Shown in pieces: positions 7,171 through 14,850 of a stretch of DNA of 19,719 nt. Source of the DNA: Candidatus Latescibacterota bacterium (lineage in GTDB: Bacteria; JAAXHH01; JACQVL01); NCBI GenBank assembly GCA_016209865.1, contig JACQVL010000094.1, positions 1 through 19,719 on the forward strand, in the 5' to 3' direction. The stretch's first letter is position 1. Each line of letters starts with the position of its first letter. The notes under the pieces were generated by a model. It did no database searches. It was not told the origin of the DNA and saw only the letters and a program-made list of their open reading frames with translations. The position numbers were made by a program, and so were the translations under genes.

Positions 7171-8247
7171 TCACTTGCCGTCGGAAACTTTCCCCTTGTA
7201 TTGCTTCGCGTCAGGGATCAGGGCGTCGAGGGCGGCGAACTGGCTGCCGTCGTAGTTGGCCGCGACAAACTTCTTCGCCGCGGTTTTGACTCTGTCGACG
7301 GCTGCGATCAGCTCGGCCTGGTTGTTCGACTGCAGCCTGGCGGTCGCCGCCGCGTTCACTATCTCCCCGATGATCGGAGCGAGGATGGGAGCGTGAGCCT
7401 GGATCTCCTTTAGCCTGTCCACGACCGCGACGGTCCGTTGTTTCATGGCATCGATGTAGGGCCCGTCTTGCGTCGCCCTGGCCGCGGCGCGCAGGCTGTA
7501 TTCCAGGTCGAGCATCCGTCCGATGATGTACAGCACGCGTGTATGGTGCGCCGGATTGAGGGCTTTAGGGGCTTCCCGGTTCTCCGTCCCGTTGGAGAGG
7601 AGGAAATTGTGGCGTACTTCCCCCTGTGCCCATGAGACCAGTTCAAAGGCGCTGCCGGCGGTATGTCCTCCCTTGTTGACCAACTCCTCGTTCGGCACCG
7701 TATGGCATTGGAAGCAATTCTCGGCCACGAAATACGGCTGATTCGGGCGGATCATACCGAGTTTCTCGCTCTGTTCCAGACGCATCGTGCGGTGGTCGGG
7801 GAGCTCGGTCTCCCTCGTCGCCTTCTCCCTTTTCGCGTCCGTGCCGTAGTCGTTGTGCACTCCGCGCCACTCTTTCGCCGCGCCGTGACAGGATTCGCAA
7901 GACACCCCGGCGATCGCTTTCGGCCGCGCTCCCTCCGCTTGCATCGTGAAATGGCACGTCGTGCACGGTTCACGCTTGACGCTCCGCAAGCCTAACTTAT
8001 CCAGGATGGCCTGAGCGGCAGGTTGGCGCTGTAAGGGTTCAAAATCGGGCGCTCCATCGAACGCTTTCTGGTGTTTCATGCTCATCAACGTCTGGTATTC
8101 CGCTTTATGGCAATCTATGCAGGCCGCGGGGCCGAGAATTTTCTCCGGGTCGGTGGCCGCCCCTGCCGTCCTTGCCCCGATGCTGAGCAAGAAGACGAAC
8201 ACCCCACACCAAATAGATACAGTCTTTATCCGCTTCTCCAACACCAT
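7171..8247 (-). CDS. Periplasmic tetrahaem cytochrome c, c554-like
   Basis: The 358-residue protein begins with a Sec signal peptide (hydrophobic core about 10-24, likely cut after AGA near residue 30). Four CXXCH motifs stand at 43, 95, 117 and 178. The order CIDCH...MKHQKAF, CTTCH, GVSCESCHG and CFQCHTVPNEELV is that of the cytochrome c554 / 'multihaem c-type' family known from hydroxylamine oxidation in Nitrosomonas and from many other electron chains. The C-terminal ~150 residues have no haem and look helical (many Ala, Lys, Gln), perhaps a docking or four-helix domain. A good Shine-Dalgarno (AAGGAG, with AGGAGG further upstream) precedes the ATG. It sits between the flavin reductase and the CNB-ferredoxin genes. 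Likely role: soluble periplasmic carrier between the decahaem cytochrome and the outer-membrane components. A catalytic role on a nitrogen compound cannot be excluded. Confidence 0.85.
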   Translation of the reverse strand: MVLEKRIKTVSIWCGVFVFLLSIGARTAGAATDPEKILGPAACIDCHKAEYQTLMSMKHQKAFDGAPDFEPLQRQPAAQAILDKLGLRSVKREPCTTCHFTMQAEGARPKAIAGVSCESCHGAAKEWRGVHNDYGTDAKREKATRETELPDHRTMRLEQSEKLGMIRPNQPYFVAENCFQCHTVPNEELVNKGGHTAGSAFELVSWAQGEVRHNFLLSNGTENREAPKALNPAHHTRVLYIIGRMLDLEYSLRAAARATQDGPYIDAMKQRTVAVVDRLKEIQAHAPILAPIIGEIVNAAATARLQSNNQAELIAAVDRVKTAAKKFVAANYDGSQFAALDALIPDAKQYKGKVSDGK

Positions 8248-8270
8248 CTATCGTGCTCCTTTCCTCCTTC

Positions 8271-9575
8271 TTACGCATCCAGCACCACGTGCCCCTTCGG
8301 GACTGCGATGCACGTCAGGCACGTCCCCGCTTCCGGGATCGGGTTTGGAGCATGGATGTACCGCACCTCTCCCTCTTTAATGGCGGTCAGGCACGTCTGA
8401 CAGTTGCCGACCCGACAGCCTGAGTCGATCGTGACGCCGTTCGCTTCAGCGAATTCCAGGAGCGACCCCACGCTGGGGTCCCACACCACCCGCTTCCCGG
8501 ATTGACTGAACGTCACCGTCATCCCCGGGCCGGGCACAGCCCCGGTCTCCGCGACGGACCGTGCAATCTGTTTGACGCTGGCCGGACTGAACGCCTCGAA
8601 TTTGATGTCGTCGTCGGGGACGCCCCAGTCCCGGAGTCCGTCGATCAGGGCCGTCATCATGGACGCCGGCCCGCAGAGGTAGAACTGGTAGTTATTCGAC
8701 GGCAACAGGCGTTTCAAGAGGCCGATGCTGATCCGTTCGCCATGATGATAGTCTTTCCCCTGCACATCGTCCTCACCGGGCGCACTGTAGCAGAGGTGGA
8801 GACGGATATTCTCATGTTCCCGAGCGATGCGGTCGAGGGACGCGCGCATGATCTGTTCACGGCTGTTGCGGGCCCCATAGAAGAACCACGTCTCACGCCG
8901 GGACCCGCTGTCGATGAGCGTATTGAGCATACTGAGCATCGGCGTCACCCCGACCCCACCGCCGATCAAGACGACCGGGGTCTGCTTCGTCATATCGAGG
9001 AAGAAATCCCCGCTGGGCGCTTTGATATCGAGGATATCTCCCTCCTGCACCCGGTCGTGAAAAAAATTCGACACCAACCCCGGCGCGAGGTCGGACCGAT
9101 CGGGCGTGGGGGCTAATCGTTTGATCGACACCCGGTAATAGTCCGGCCTGGGGGAGTCGGACAGGGAATAGCAGCGGACGGCCGGCCGGTTCCGGCGGTG
9201 TCCGGCGCGCGGGTCGTTGAGATGGAGCTGAAAGGTCAAGAACTGGCCGGGCTTGAACGGCGGCAACGGCCGGCCGTCATGAGGGGCGAAATAGAATGAG
9301 CAGACACGCGCGAGGGCATCTTCGTAGACTTTGCGCTCGACCTTGAACTTCCGGTATCCGTTCCACGAGAGATCGGTCAGGGCCTGAGCGCGTTCCCATT
9401 CCACGCGAAGCCGTCCCGCCGCCGCCTTCGCGTCTTCCACCCGCTGCTGCAGGAGTCGGAGGGCCGTCCGGTGTCGCCGGAAGGACGAGTACAGCACCAA
9501 GACAACCTGAATGAAGACCGCGCTGGCGATGAGGAAACCGAGAATGGGTATGGAATCGAGAATCCGAACGAGCAT
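8271..9575 (-). CDS. Membrane-anchored FAD/NAD(P)H reductase with C-terminal [2Fe-2S] ferredoxin domain
   Basis: This 434-residue protein has an N-terminal membrane helix (about 8-30) followed by Arg/His (SFRRHR), which places the rest in the cytoplasm, and a short helical linker (about 37-66). The reductase core closely follows the flavohaemoglobin/ferredoxin-NADP reductase pattern: FAD motif RCYSLSDSP at 134-142, YRVSIKR at 147-153, NAD(P)-binding GGGVGVTPMLSML at 205-217 and CGPASMM at 301-307. The C terminus is a plant-type [2Fe-2S] domain with Cys387, Cys392, Cys395 and Cys422. It therefore resembles the reductase half of Hmp, or Hcr/BenC-type reductases, with a membrane anchor where Hmp has its globin. 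Its ATG directly abuts the TAG of the preceding porin gene, so translational coupling is likely. Inferred role: moves electrons between NAD(P)H and the iron-sulphur module of this operon. Confidence 0.9.
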   Translation of the reverse strand: MLVRILDSIPILGFLIASAVFIQVVLVLYSSFRRHRTALRLLQQRVEDAKAAAGRLRVEWERAQALTDLSWNGYRKFKVERKVYEDALARVCSFYFAPHDGRPLPPFKPGQFLTFQLHLNDPRAGHRRNRPAVRCYSLSDSPRPDYYRVSIKRLAPTPDRSDLAPGLVSNFFHDRVQEGDILDIKAPSGDFFLDMTKQTPVVLIGGGVGVTPMLSMLNTLIDSGSRRETWFFYGARNSREQIMRASLDRIAREHENIRLHLCYSAPGEDDVQGKDYHHGERISIGLLKRLLPSNNYQFYLCGPASMMTALIDGLRDWGVPDDDIKFEAFSPASVKQIARSVAETGAVPGPGMTVTFSQSGKRVVWDPSVGSLLEFAEANGVTIDSGCRVGNCQTCLTAIKEGEVRYIHAPNPIPEAGTCLTCIAVPKGHVVLDA

Positions 9576-10991
9576 CTAAAACTTCACCTGCGTCTCGAAC
9601 CGTCCACCATAAGCTGTATCGCGTCGTTGCTGGGTGGCCGCAAACCCATCGAGTTGCAGGAGCATCCGCCGGCCGACCGCGTGCTGATACCGCATCCCGA
9701 TCGCGGCCGCGCCCGCATCGATACGGTTCGTATCTTTCCGCCCGCTCACTTCCAGGATGAGCTGCCGGCGGCGGGTCTTGGTGAACAGCATCTGATACCC
9801 CAGGCTCCCGCCGACCGCGTCCTGCGCCTGACTGCTGAGCGCTGCCCCATACTGGCCCATCCCCGCGGCCGCAAACAGGATGCCGATGCGCCCCAACGGA
9901 CCGTCAACTCCTGGGTCTCGGGCGACCAGGGAGTAGCTCTGGATCGCCCAGAAGGTATTGAAATAGAGCAAATTCCTCGTGCGTGGCGGAGTCCAGGAGA
10001 ATTCGCTGGACAACAGCGTTCCCCGGCTGGCCACCACGGTCTGGCGGTCGATCGGGATGGACGCGTTGACCCGGAACGTCGTGTTGATCTCCCCGAGGCG
10101 CTGGGTCCCGCTCACCCCTGCGTAGAAGGCGTCTCCGGTCGTTGCTTTGGCGAGGACGTAGGCGAGGTCGACGTTGATCGTGCTGGCCCGCGTGTCCGTC
10201 TCGGTGAACAGGCCGATGAGCTGGGCGGATCGATCCTCGATGGTGTCGGTACGGTTGATCTGATTCCACCCGTACAGTCCGGTGATCCTGATATTGGTCA
10301 CGCCCCACGGCCGAAGAGAGTTCCGGGTGAGCCCCACCGCGTCCATGTTGTCGTTCATCAGCATCCCATCCTGGAACACCAGGGCCTGCCGCCCGACCGC
10401 GAACCCGATGTCGAAGGGACGGCGGTCGTAGCTGTCCAGCTTCGGGAAGAGCTCGCCGATATCCCCCTCGAAGAAGAGGGTCTGGATCTGGCTCGTAAAG
10501 TTATGCTGCCAGCCGTCGTTGCGGGTGGGTCGGAAAATGTACCCCACGTCGCCCCGATCATTGAACGGGCGGAGGCCGAGCAGGATGCGCTCCGTCCCGG
10601 ATAGTCGCAGGTTGACGAAGACGTCCATCCGGTTCGTCCATTCAGCCAACGTCGGCCCGTTGTCGAACGACTGCACCCCCGTCCGGTAGGTGCCAAACAC
10701 CCACAGGGCCGGCTGCCAGGTGGCCCCCGTCGGAATCGTGACGCCCCGTCCCAGGGGACCGGTGCTGAGAAACCGTTCGCCCAACTCCAGCAACAGACGG
10801 GGCCGCTTCGGGAAGTTTTTCGTCTGAAGCGGGATGGGTCGATCAGACAGCCGGCTGTTGTCCGGCTTCTCGTCCGATGCGGCCCAGCCCGGCGAGAGGC
10901 ATCCGATCAGCACCAGGGCAACGACCATCCCGACCGGCCAGCTCCGCAAAATGGCTGATATTCCTTTTTGTATTGCGTGTCCCTGTCTCAT
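9576..10991 (-). CDS. Outer-membrane beta-barrel protein (porin-like)
   Basis: The 471-residue protein starts with an export signal (Arg/Lys-containing head, hydrophobic core about 20-34). Cleavage is probably after GWA near residue 37; the sequence LIGC at 28-31 also fits a lipobox, so a lipoprotein is possible. The mature protein shows alternating hydrophobic/aromatic strands with short turns throughout and ends in FETQVKF, the terminal Phe typical of proteins inserted by the BAM complex. The length suits a 16- to 22-strand barrel. I cannot assign a named porin family. It lies 12 bp after the pentahaem cytochrome gene (with GGGGGTGA as ribosome site) and 0 bp before the reductase gene. Position between cytochrome genes suggests a porin-cytochrome arrangement in which the barrel lets a haem protein reach the outside; a simple diffusion channel for a substrate is the alternative. 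Confidence 0.8.
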   Translation of the reverse strand: MRQGHAIQKGISAILRSWPVGMVVALVLIGCLSPGWAASDEKPDNSRLSDRPIPLQTKNFPKRPRLLLELGERFLSTGPLGRGVTIPTGATWQPALWVFGTYRTGVQSFDNGPTLAEWTNRMDVFVNLRLSGTERILLGLRPFNDRGDVGYIFRPTRNDGWQHNFTSQIQTLFFEGDIGELFPKLDSYDRRPFDIGFAVGRQALVFQDGMLMNDNMDAVGLTRNSLRPWGVTNIRITGLYGWNQINRTDTIEDRSAQLIGLFTETDTRASTINVDLAYVLAKATTGDAFYAGVSGTQRLGEINTTFRVNASIPIDRQTVVASRGTLLSSEFSWTPPRTRNLLYFNTFWAIQSYSLVARDPGVDGPLGRIGILFAAAGMGQYGAALSSQAQDAVGGSLGYQMLFTKTRRRQLILEVSGRKDTNRIDAGAAAIGMRYQHAVGRRMLLQLDGFAATQQRRDTAYGGRFETQVKF

Positions 10992-11003
10992 GTGCTCACC
11001 CCC

Positions 11004-12860
11004 TCAATCCCCCTTTTTCATCGCTTTCTCAGTCGAATCCTGGGGTTTATCCGTGGCCATCGAACGATCCCAGAGCGCTGGAGTCACCGCCTTCTGCTGC
11101 CACACGATCGACCTGGCGTCTTTGTGGGTATCGATGATCGCCTCATACTCCCCCAACAGGGCGTGCCGTTCGACGATCGCATCCGCGACCTGGCGCGTGC
11201 TCATCCCATAATCAAACCCGACGCCCTCGACCTCATGGACGAGGTTCACCGGAACCATGCCCGCTAACAACTTGACCGTCGCTCTATACGGACCTTTCCC
11301 GGTCAGGGCGGATTTCTTCACTTCGTACTCCGGCCAGTAGCTGCCGAGCGGAGGAATCGTCATCCTGTGGGTCCGCGCTCCGGCCGGGCGTCCGGTCAGG
11401 ATAGCTGAGAACGTCGACGGCCGGATGAAGGGGAGGGCGTCGATCGAGAGGTTGGTGGGGATGACGGGATGGCGGTCGCTCCCCCGGACGTTCTGGATGA
11501 TGAACTCGGATTGCAGGTTGAACAGGTACTTATCCTTCGGGACGATCCCATTCTGGACGTAGACAGAATGGGTTTCCCGGAGGTCGCCGTTGGGGTCAAG
11601 GTCGCCCGACTGGAAGATGATTTTTCCGTCGCTGTCCGTGACGGTGACCTGCAGGTAGACGGGCCGCTCCGCCGCGAACCCGGTCGGCACGTTATGCCCA
11701 TCGGAGGGGTTCTTGACCTGCACCTTGAACCGGATGCCGCGCTCGTCCGCCTGCTCGGTGACGATCTGGCCGATCTGGTACCCGTTGCTCAACACCTCGA
11801 TCCGCTTGGCCATGTATTCGTTGAGCAGCTTGATCTGGTCGTCGATGATCTCACGCGCCTCGATGCGGTCGTCGTACGACGTCCACCGTTTCGGGAAGGT
11901 GTAGCCTTTCGGCAGCCGGTCTTCAAATTCCTCCGTTCCCCACCCGGCTTTATAATCGAACGTCAGCCATTCACTGATCGTCGCCATCTTGGCGGCACGG
12001 ACGTTATGCGGATAGATGCCGGGATGGATGATCGAATGATCTGGACCAGCTATCATGTGGTCGGTCAGCTTGCGCGGCCTGGTGGGTTTGCCGTTGACGA
12101 TCGCGGCTGGACCGACGTTGTAGTTCGTCTCCGGGCTGCCGGTAAACAGGCCTAAGGTTTTCCCCATGTGGCAATCCTGGCAGGTCACTCCGTTCTTGGC
12201 CGCCGGAGAATTTTTATACTCACTGAACGCCTCCTCCAGCCGGAACCCGTTCATCAGCGTGACGTCATGGCACGCCCCGCAGAAGCCGGGCTTGGTGATG
12301 GCGAAGAACCGCTGGGCTTCGAGATGGACGGGAAACCGGCGGGCTTTGTCGTTGGCGGTCGCCACGTTGAACGTATTGTCCGACTGAACCCGTTTCAGTT
12401 CCTCTCCCCCGCGCGGTCCGTAGATCGTGCCGTAGATGTCCTCCTCCTGGACGGTCAGCCGGGCGCTGATCTTTCCGTGGGCCTGGTTGATGCGATGGCA
12501 CGTCACGCAGTTGACCCCCTCACGGGCGATCTGAGACCGCTCTTCGTTAGCCGTGAAGACGGATTCCTTTAACGCCATCCCCTCCGTCGTATGGCACCGG
12601 ATGCAGAAGTCGCCGTTCGTCCCGTTCGTCCGCTTCGTCGTCGTCGCCTGCATCGCGTTGAACACGGGACTGAGCTGACCATAGGCATGGGGAGAGACCG
12701 CCCACTGCCGGAAATGGTTGGGATGGCACGTCCCGCATGCCGCGGCAGACGGGAACTTGATCGCCTCTTCGTGCATCTGCACGGAGTCAAGCTTGTACTC
12801 TTGAGCCCAGACAGGGGTGATGATGAGACAGAGCAGAGACAGGAGGATGACAGACCTCAT
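11004..12860 (-). CDS. Exported pentahaem c-type cytochrome
   Basis: The 618-residue protein opens with a short Sec signal peptide (cleavage likely after VWA, residue 19). Five CXXCH motifs lie at 42, 86, 118, 194 and 227, in the c554-type spacing, so all haems sit in the first 40% of the protein. The remaining ~380 residues include a beta-rich region (about 375-510) with HNVPTGFAAERPVYLQVTV, a segment seen in other multihaem cytochromes in which the His may serve as a distal haem ligand. It is the first gene of the seven-gene operon and has a strong ribosome site, GGAGGGAGG, 5-6 nt upstream of its ATG. Pairing with the outer-membrane barrel directly downstream suggests it works at or through the outer membrane. 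Whether it is a conduit, a surface reductase or a periplasmic enzyme cannot be told from sequence. Confidence 0.87.
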   Translation of the reverse strand: MRSVILLSLLCLIITPVWAQEYKLDSVQMHEEAIKFPSAAACGTCHPNHFRQWAVSPHAYGQLSPVFNAMQATTTKRTNGTNGDFCIRCHTTEGMALKESVFTANEERSQIAREGVNCVTCHRINQAHGKISARLTVQEEDIYGTIYGPRGGEELKRVQSDNTFNVATANDKARRFPVHLEAQRFFAITKPGFCGACHDVTLMNGFRLEEAFSEYKNSPAAKNGVTCQDCHMGKTLGLFTGSPETNYNVGPAAIVNGKPTRPRKLTDHMIAGPDHSIIHPGIYPHNVRAAKMATISEWLTFDYKAGWGTEEFEDRLPKGYTFPKRWTSYDDRIEAREIIDDQIKLLNEYMAKRIEVLSNGYQIGQIVTEQADERGIRFKVQVKNPSDGHNVPTGFAAERPVYLQVTVTDSDGKIIFQSGDLDPNGDLRETHSVYVQNGIVPKDKYLFNLQSEFIIQNVRGSDRHPVIPTNLSIDALPFIRPSTFSAILTGRPAGARTHRMTIPPLGSYWPEYEVKKSALTGKGPYRATVKLLAGMVPVNLVHEVEGVGFDYGMSTRQVADAIVERHALLGEYEAIIDTHKDARSIVWQQKAVTPALWDRSMATDKPQDSTEKAMKKGD

Positions 12861-12865
12861 ACGAG

Positions 12866-12874
12866 CCTCCCTCC
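12866..12874 (-). promoter_or_regulatory. Ribosome binding site of the pentahaem cytochrome gene
   Basis: Read on the minus strand this is GGAGGGAGG, ending 5 nt before the ATG at 12860-12858. It is the strongest Shine-Dalgarno in the operon and supports that start. Confidence 0.8.
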
Positions 12875-12926
12875 GTGCAGTATGGAGTGCATGGCTTATG
12901 ATGCGAGCGGCGCGCGGAGAATTACC

Positions 12927-12954
12927 TTGACAACACGCCGCGCAAGCCTATTCT
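12927..12954 (+). promoter_or_regulatory. Possible weak plus-strand promoter
   Basis: TTGACA at 12927-12932 is followed after 16 bp by TATTCT (12949-12954), four of six matches to TATAAT. It would give a leader of about 230 nt before hyuB, which is long, so it may be chance. I found no better sigma-70-like pair closer to hyuB. Confidence 0.25.
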
Positions 12955-12981
12955 CATCAATCAAAATCTCTCATCAAAAAT

Positions 12982-13015
12982 GCGTGGTCGGTTAAGGTGA
13001 CGATGAAGACCACGC
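12982..13015. promoter_or_regulatory. Inverted repeat, possible operator or leader hairpin
   Basis: GCGTGGTC at 12982-12989 and GACCACGC at 13008-13015 are perfect inverted copies separated by 18 nt. If the minus-strand promoter candidate is right, the element lies about 12-45 nt after transcription start of the cytochrome operon. That is a plausible place for a repressor site or an RNA hairpin. Confidence 0.4.
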
Positions 13016-13033
13016 TCAGACAGGAATGTGCAG

Positions 13034-13062
13034 AATATGGTGAGATTCTGCTGTTCTGTCAA
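13034..13062 (-). promoter_or_regulatory. Candidate sigma-70-type promoter of the cytochrome operon
   Basis: On the minus strand a perfect -35 box TTGACA (13062-13057) is followed by a 17-bp spacer and CATATT (13039-13034), four of six matches to the -10 consensus. Transcription would start near 13027 and give a leader of about 165 nt before the pentahaem cytochrome. No other pair in the region is as good for this strand. Confidence 0.45.
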
Positions 13063-13194
13063 CATATTTTCAACCCCTGGGTCACAGAATACCTCATGAG
13101 TGTGATAGGATTATACCACAGACGACATCGGATACCGTGATCCAGAGCACGTTTGCGTGACGAGGGTGAAAATTTCTGTCCAGGGTGTCCATCC

Positions 13195-14850
13195 ATGCCA
13201 TGTGTTCCCGTCTTCGACCCGATCACCCTTGAAGTCCTGTGGAACCGTCTGATCGCCGTCGTCAACGAGCAGGCGACCGCGCTGATGAGGACCTCGTTTA
13301 CGTCGATCGTCCGCGACGCCGGGGACCTGTCGGCGGGCGTCTTCGACCCGCACGGCAACATGGTCGCTCAGGCGGTCACCGGCACGCCCGGCCATATCAA
13401 CGCCATGGCGACGTGCATCCATCACTTTTTAGCCGTGTACCCGGCGGAGCGCCTGCGTCCTGGCGATGTCCTGATCACGAACAACCCGCAGCAGACGTCC
13501 GGCCACCTGCACGACCTGACCGTCGTCACCCCGATCTTCCGGGGAACGGAGCTCGTCGCTTTCTTCGGGAATACCTGCCATGCGATCGACATCGGTGGGA
13601 TCGGGCTGGGGACGGATGCCCGGTCGGTCTACGAAGAGGGTCTGTGTATCCCCATCACGAAGCTGTACGCGGCCGGGGCGCCGAACGAGGACCTGTTCAA
13701 CATCATCCGGGCGAACGTCCGCGCCCCGGCGATGGTCATCGGCGACCTGCACGCTCAGGTGGCCGGAAACGACGTGGGCGGGCGGCGTCTGCTGGCGTTT
13801 ATGGACGAGTTCGGCTTAGCGTCGATTCAGCCGCTCGCGGACGCCATCATCGACCGCTCCGAGCGGGCGATGCGCCGGGCGATCGCTGCTCTCCCGGACG
13901 GGACGTACGCCAACACGGTGTACAGTGACGGCTACGATGAGCCGGTGCGTCTGAGCGTGCAGATCATGAAACGCGGGTCTGAGCTGTGGGTCGATTTCGC
14001 GGGGAGTAGTCCGGTCAGCCCGCGGGGGATCAACGTCGTGCTCAACTACACCCATGCCTACGCCACCTACGCCCTCAAGTGCGCGCTGGCGCCGGAGGTG
14101 CCCAACAACGAGGGGAGTTTCCGGCCGGTGCACGTGACCGCCCCCGACGGGTGCATCCTCAACGCCCAGCCGCCGGCGCCCGTCGCCGCCCGGCACATCA
14201 TCGGGCACTTCCTCCCCGGCCTGATCTTCGGTGCGCTCGCCCCGGCCATCCCGGATCGCGTCTTAGCGGAAGGGGCGGCCAACATCTGGGCGACTCAGTT
14301 TACCGGATACGACCGGGCCGGCCAGCCGTTCACGTACGTCTGGTTCTCCTCCGGCGGGATGGGCGCGCGGCCGACGAGCGACGGGCTGCACGCCACCGCC
14401 TTCCCGAGCGGGGTAGCGGGCGTCCTGACCGAAGTCATCGAAACCCTCGCTCCCCTGCTCCTGCGCCGCCGCGAACTGCGTCCCGACAGCGGCGGGCCGG
14501 GCCGGTTCCGGGGCGGATGCGGCCAGACGATGGAGGTGGAAGTCCTGACCGACCAGGAGTACCGATTCTCGCCGCTGTTCGACCGGAGCCGATTCCCCGC
14601 CGCCGGGTCTGCGGGCGGACAGCCCGGCGCACTGGGCGTGATCGTCCTCAGTGACGGGACGCGTCTGACCCAGAAAGGGGCTCGTGTCCTGGCGCCCGAC
14701 GTGCGCGTGACCCTCGACCTGCCCGGCGGCGGCGGGTACGGCGATCCTCGGACGCGCAACCCGGCTCTCGTCCTGGAGGACGTTCGCAACGGGCTGGTGA
14801 CCCAGCAGGCTGCCCGTGACGCGTACGGCGTCGTGATCGCCGGAGAGTAG
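13195..14850 (+). CDS. hyuB: Hydantoinase B / 5-oxoprolinase-type subunit (HyuB family)
   Basis: With the ATG at 13195 the protein has 551 residues, the normal size for HyuB. An in-frame TTG at 13153 would add 14 residues, but the family normally begins a few residues before DPITLEVLWNRL, which favours the ATG; neither has a clear ribosome site. Family hallmarks include TSFTSIVRDAGDLSAGVFD and NMVAQAVTGTPGHINAM in the first 70 residues, GDVLITNNPQQTSGHLHDLT near 92-111, HAIDIGGIG near 132-140, and the C-terminal GGGGYGDPRTR typical of 5-oxoprolinase B subunits. HyuB works with HyuA in ATP-dependent opening of cyclic amides or in related carboxylations. The matching hyuA is at 445-2553 beyond the inverted cytochrome operon. 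The TAG stop lies inside the left arm of an inverted repeat. It is followed by the NagB-type gene on the same strand. Confidence 0.9.
   Translation: MPCVPVFDPITLEVLWNRLIAVVNEQATALMRTSFTSIVRDAGDLSAGVFDPHGNMVAQAVTGTPGHINAMATCIHHFLAVYPAERLRPGDVLITNNPQQTSGHLHDLTVVTPIFRGTELVAFFGNTCHAIDIGGIGLGTDARSVYEEGLCIPITKLYAAGAPNEDLFNIIRANVRAPAMVIGDLHAQVAGNDVGGRRLLAFMDEFGLASIQPLADAIIDRSERAMRRAIAALPDGTYANTVYSDGYDEPVRLSVQIMKRGSELWVDFAGSSPVSPRGINVVLNYTHAYATYALKCALAPEVPNNEGSFRPVHVTAPDGCILNAQPPAPVAARHIIGHFLPGLIFGALAPAIPDRVLAEGAANIWATQFTGYDRAGQPFTYVWFSSGGMGARPTSDGLHATAFPSGVAGVLTEVIETLAPLLLRRRELRPDSGGPGRFRGGCGQTMEVEVLTDQEYRFSPLFDRSRFPAAGSAGGQPGALGVIVLSDGTRLTQKGARVLAPDVRVTLDLPGGGGYGDPRTRNPALVLEDVRNGLVTQQAARDAYGVVIAGE

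Larger units (their letters stand above)
12861..13194. promoter_or_regulatory. Divergent regulatory region between the cytochrome operon and hyuB
   Basis: These 334 bases hold no gene that I can support and are clearly richer in A and T than the flanking coding DNA. They contain the start signals for the leftward operon and should hold those for hyuB. Visible elements are a minus-strand promoter candidate, a weaker plus-strand candidate, a perfect 8-bp inverted repeat, and a 9-bp direct repeat TCTCATCAA at 12952-12960 and 12969-12977 (17-bp period), which may be a binding site. Confidence 0.6.

Noticed and set aside
6204-7289. Open frame of 361 codons on the plus strand opposite the CNB-ferredoxin gene
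   Set aside because: It is the antisense of a well-supported protein with 16 placed cysteines. It has no recognisable domain, and long antisense frames are expected in GC-rich DNA.
9471-10604. Open frame of 377 codons on the plus strand opposite the porin and reductase genes
   Set aside because: It spans the junction of two real genes in antisense, is rich in Arg, Pro and Gly, and has no domain or ribosome site.
12940-12980. FNR-type binding site suggested by ATCAA/TTGAT words
   Set aside because: The words are direct rather than properly inverted, with no TTGAT-N4-ATCAA spacing, so they do not support an FNR site.
13153-13194. TTG start for hyuB that would add 14 residues
   Set aside because: No ribosome site, extra residues are Cys-rich and unlike HyuB N termini, and the ATG at 13195 gives the usual start.
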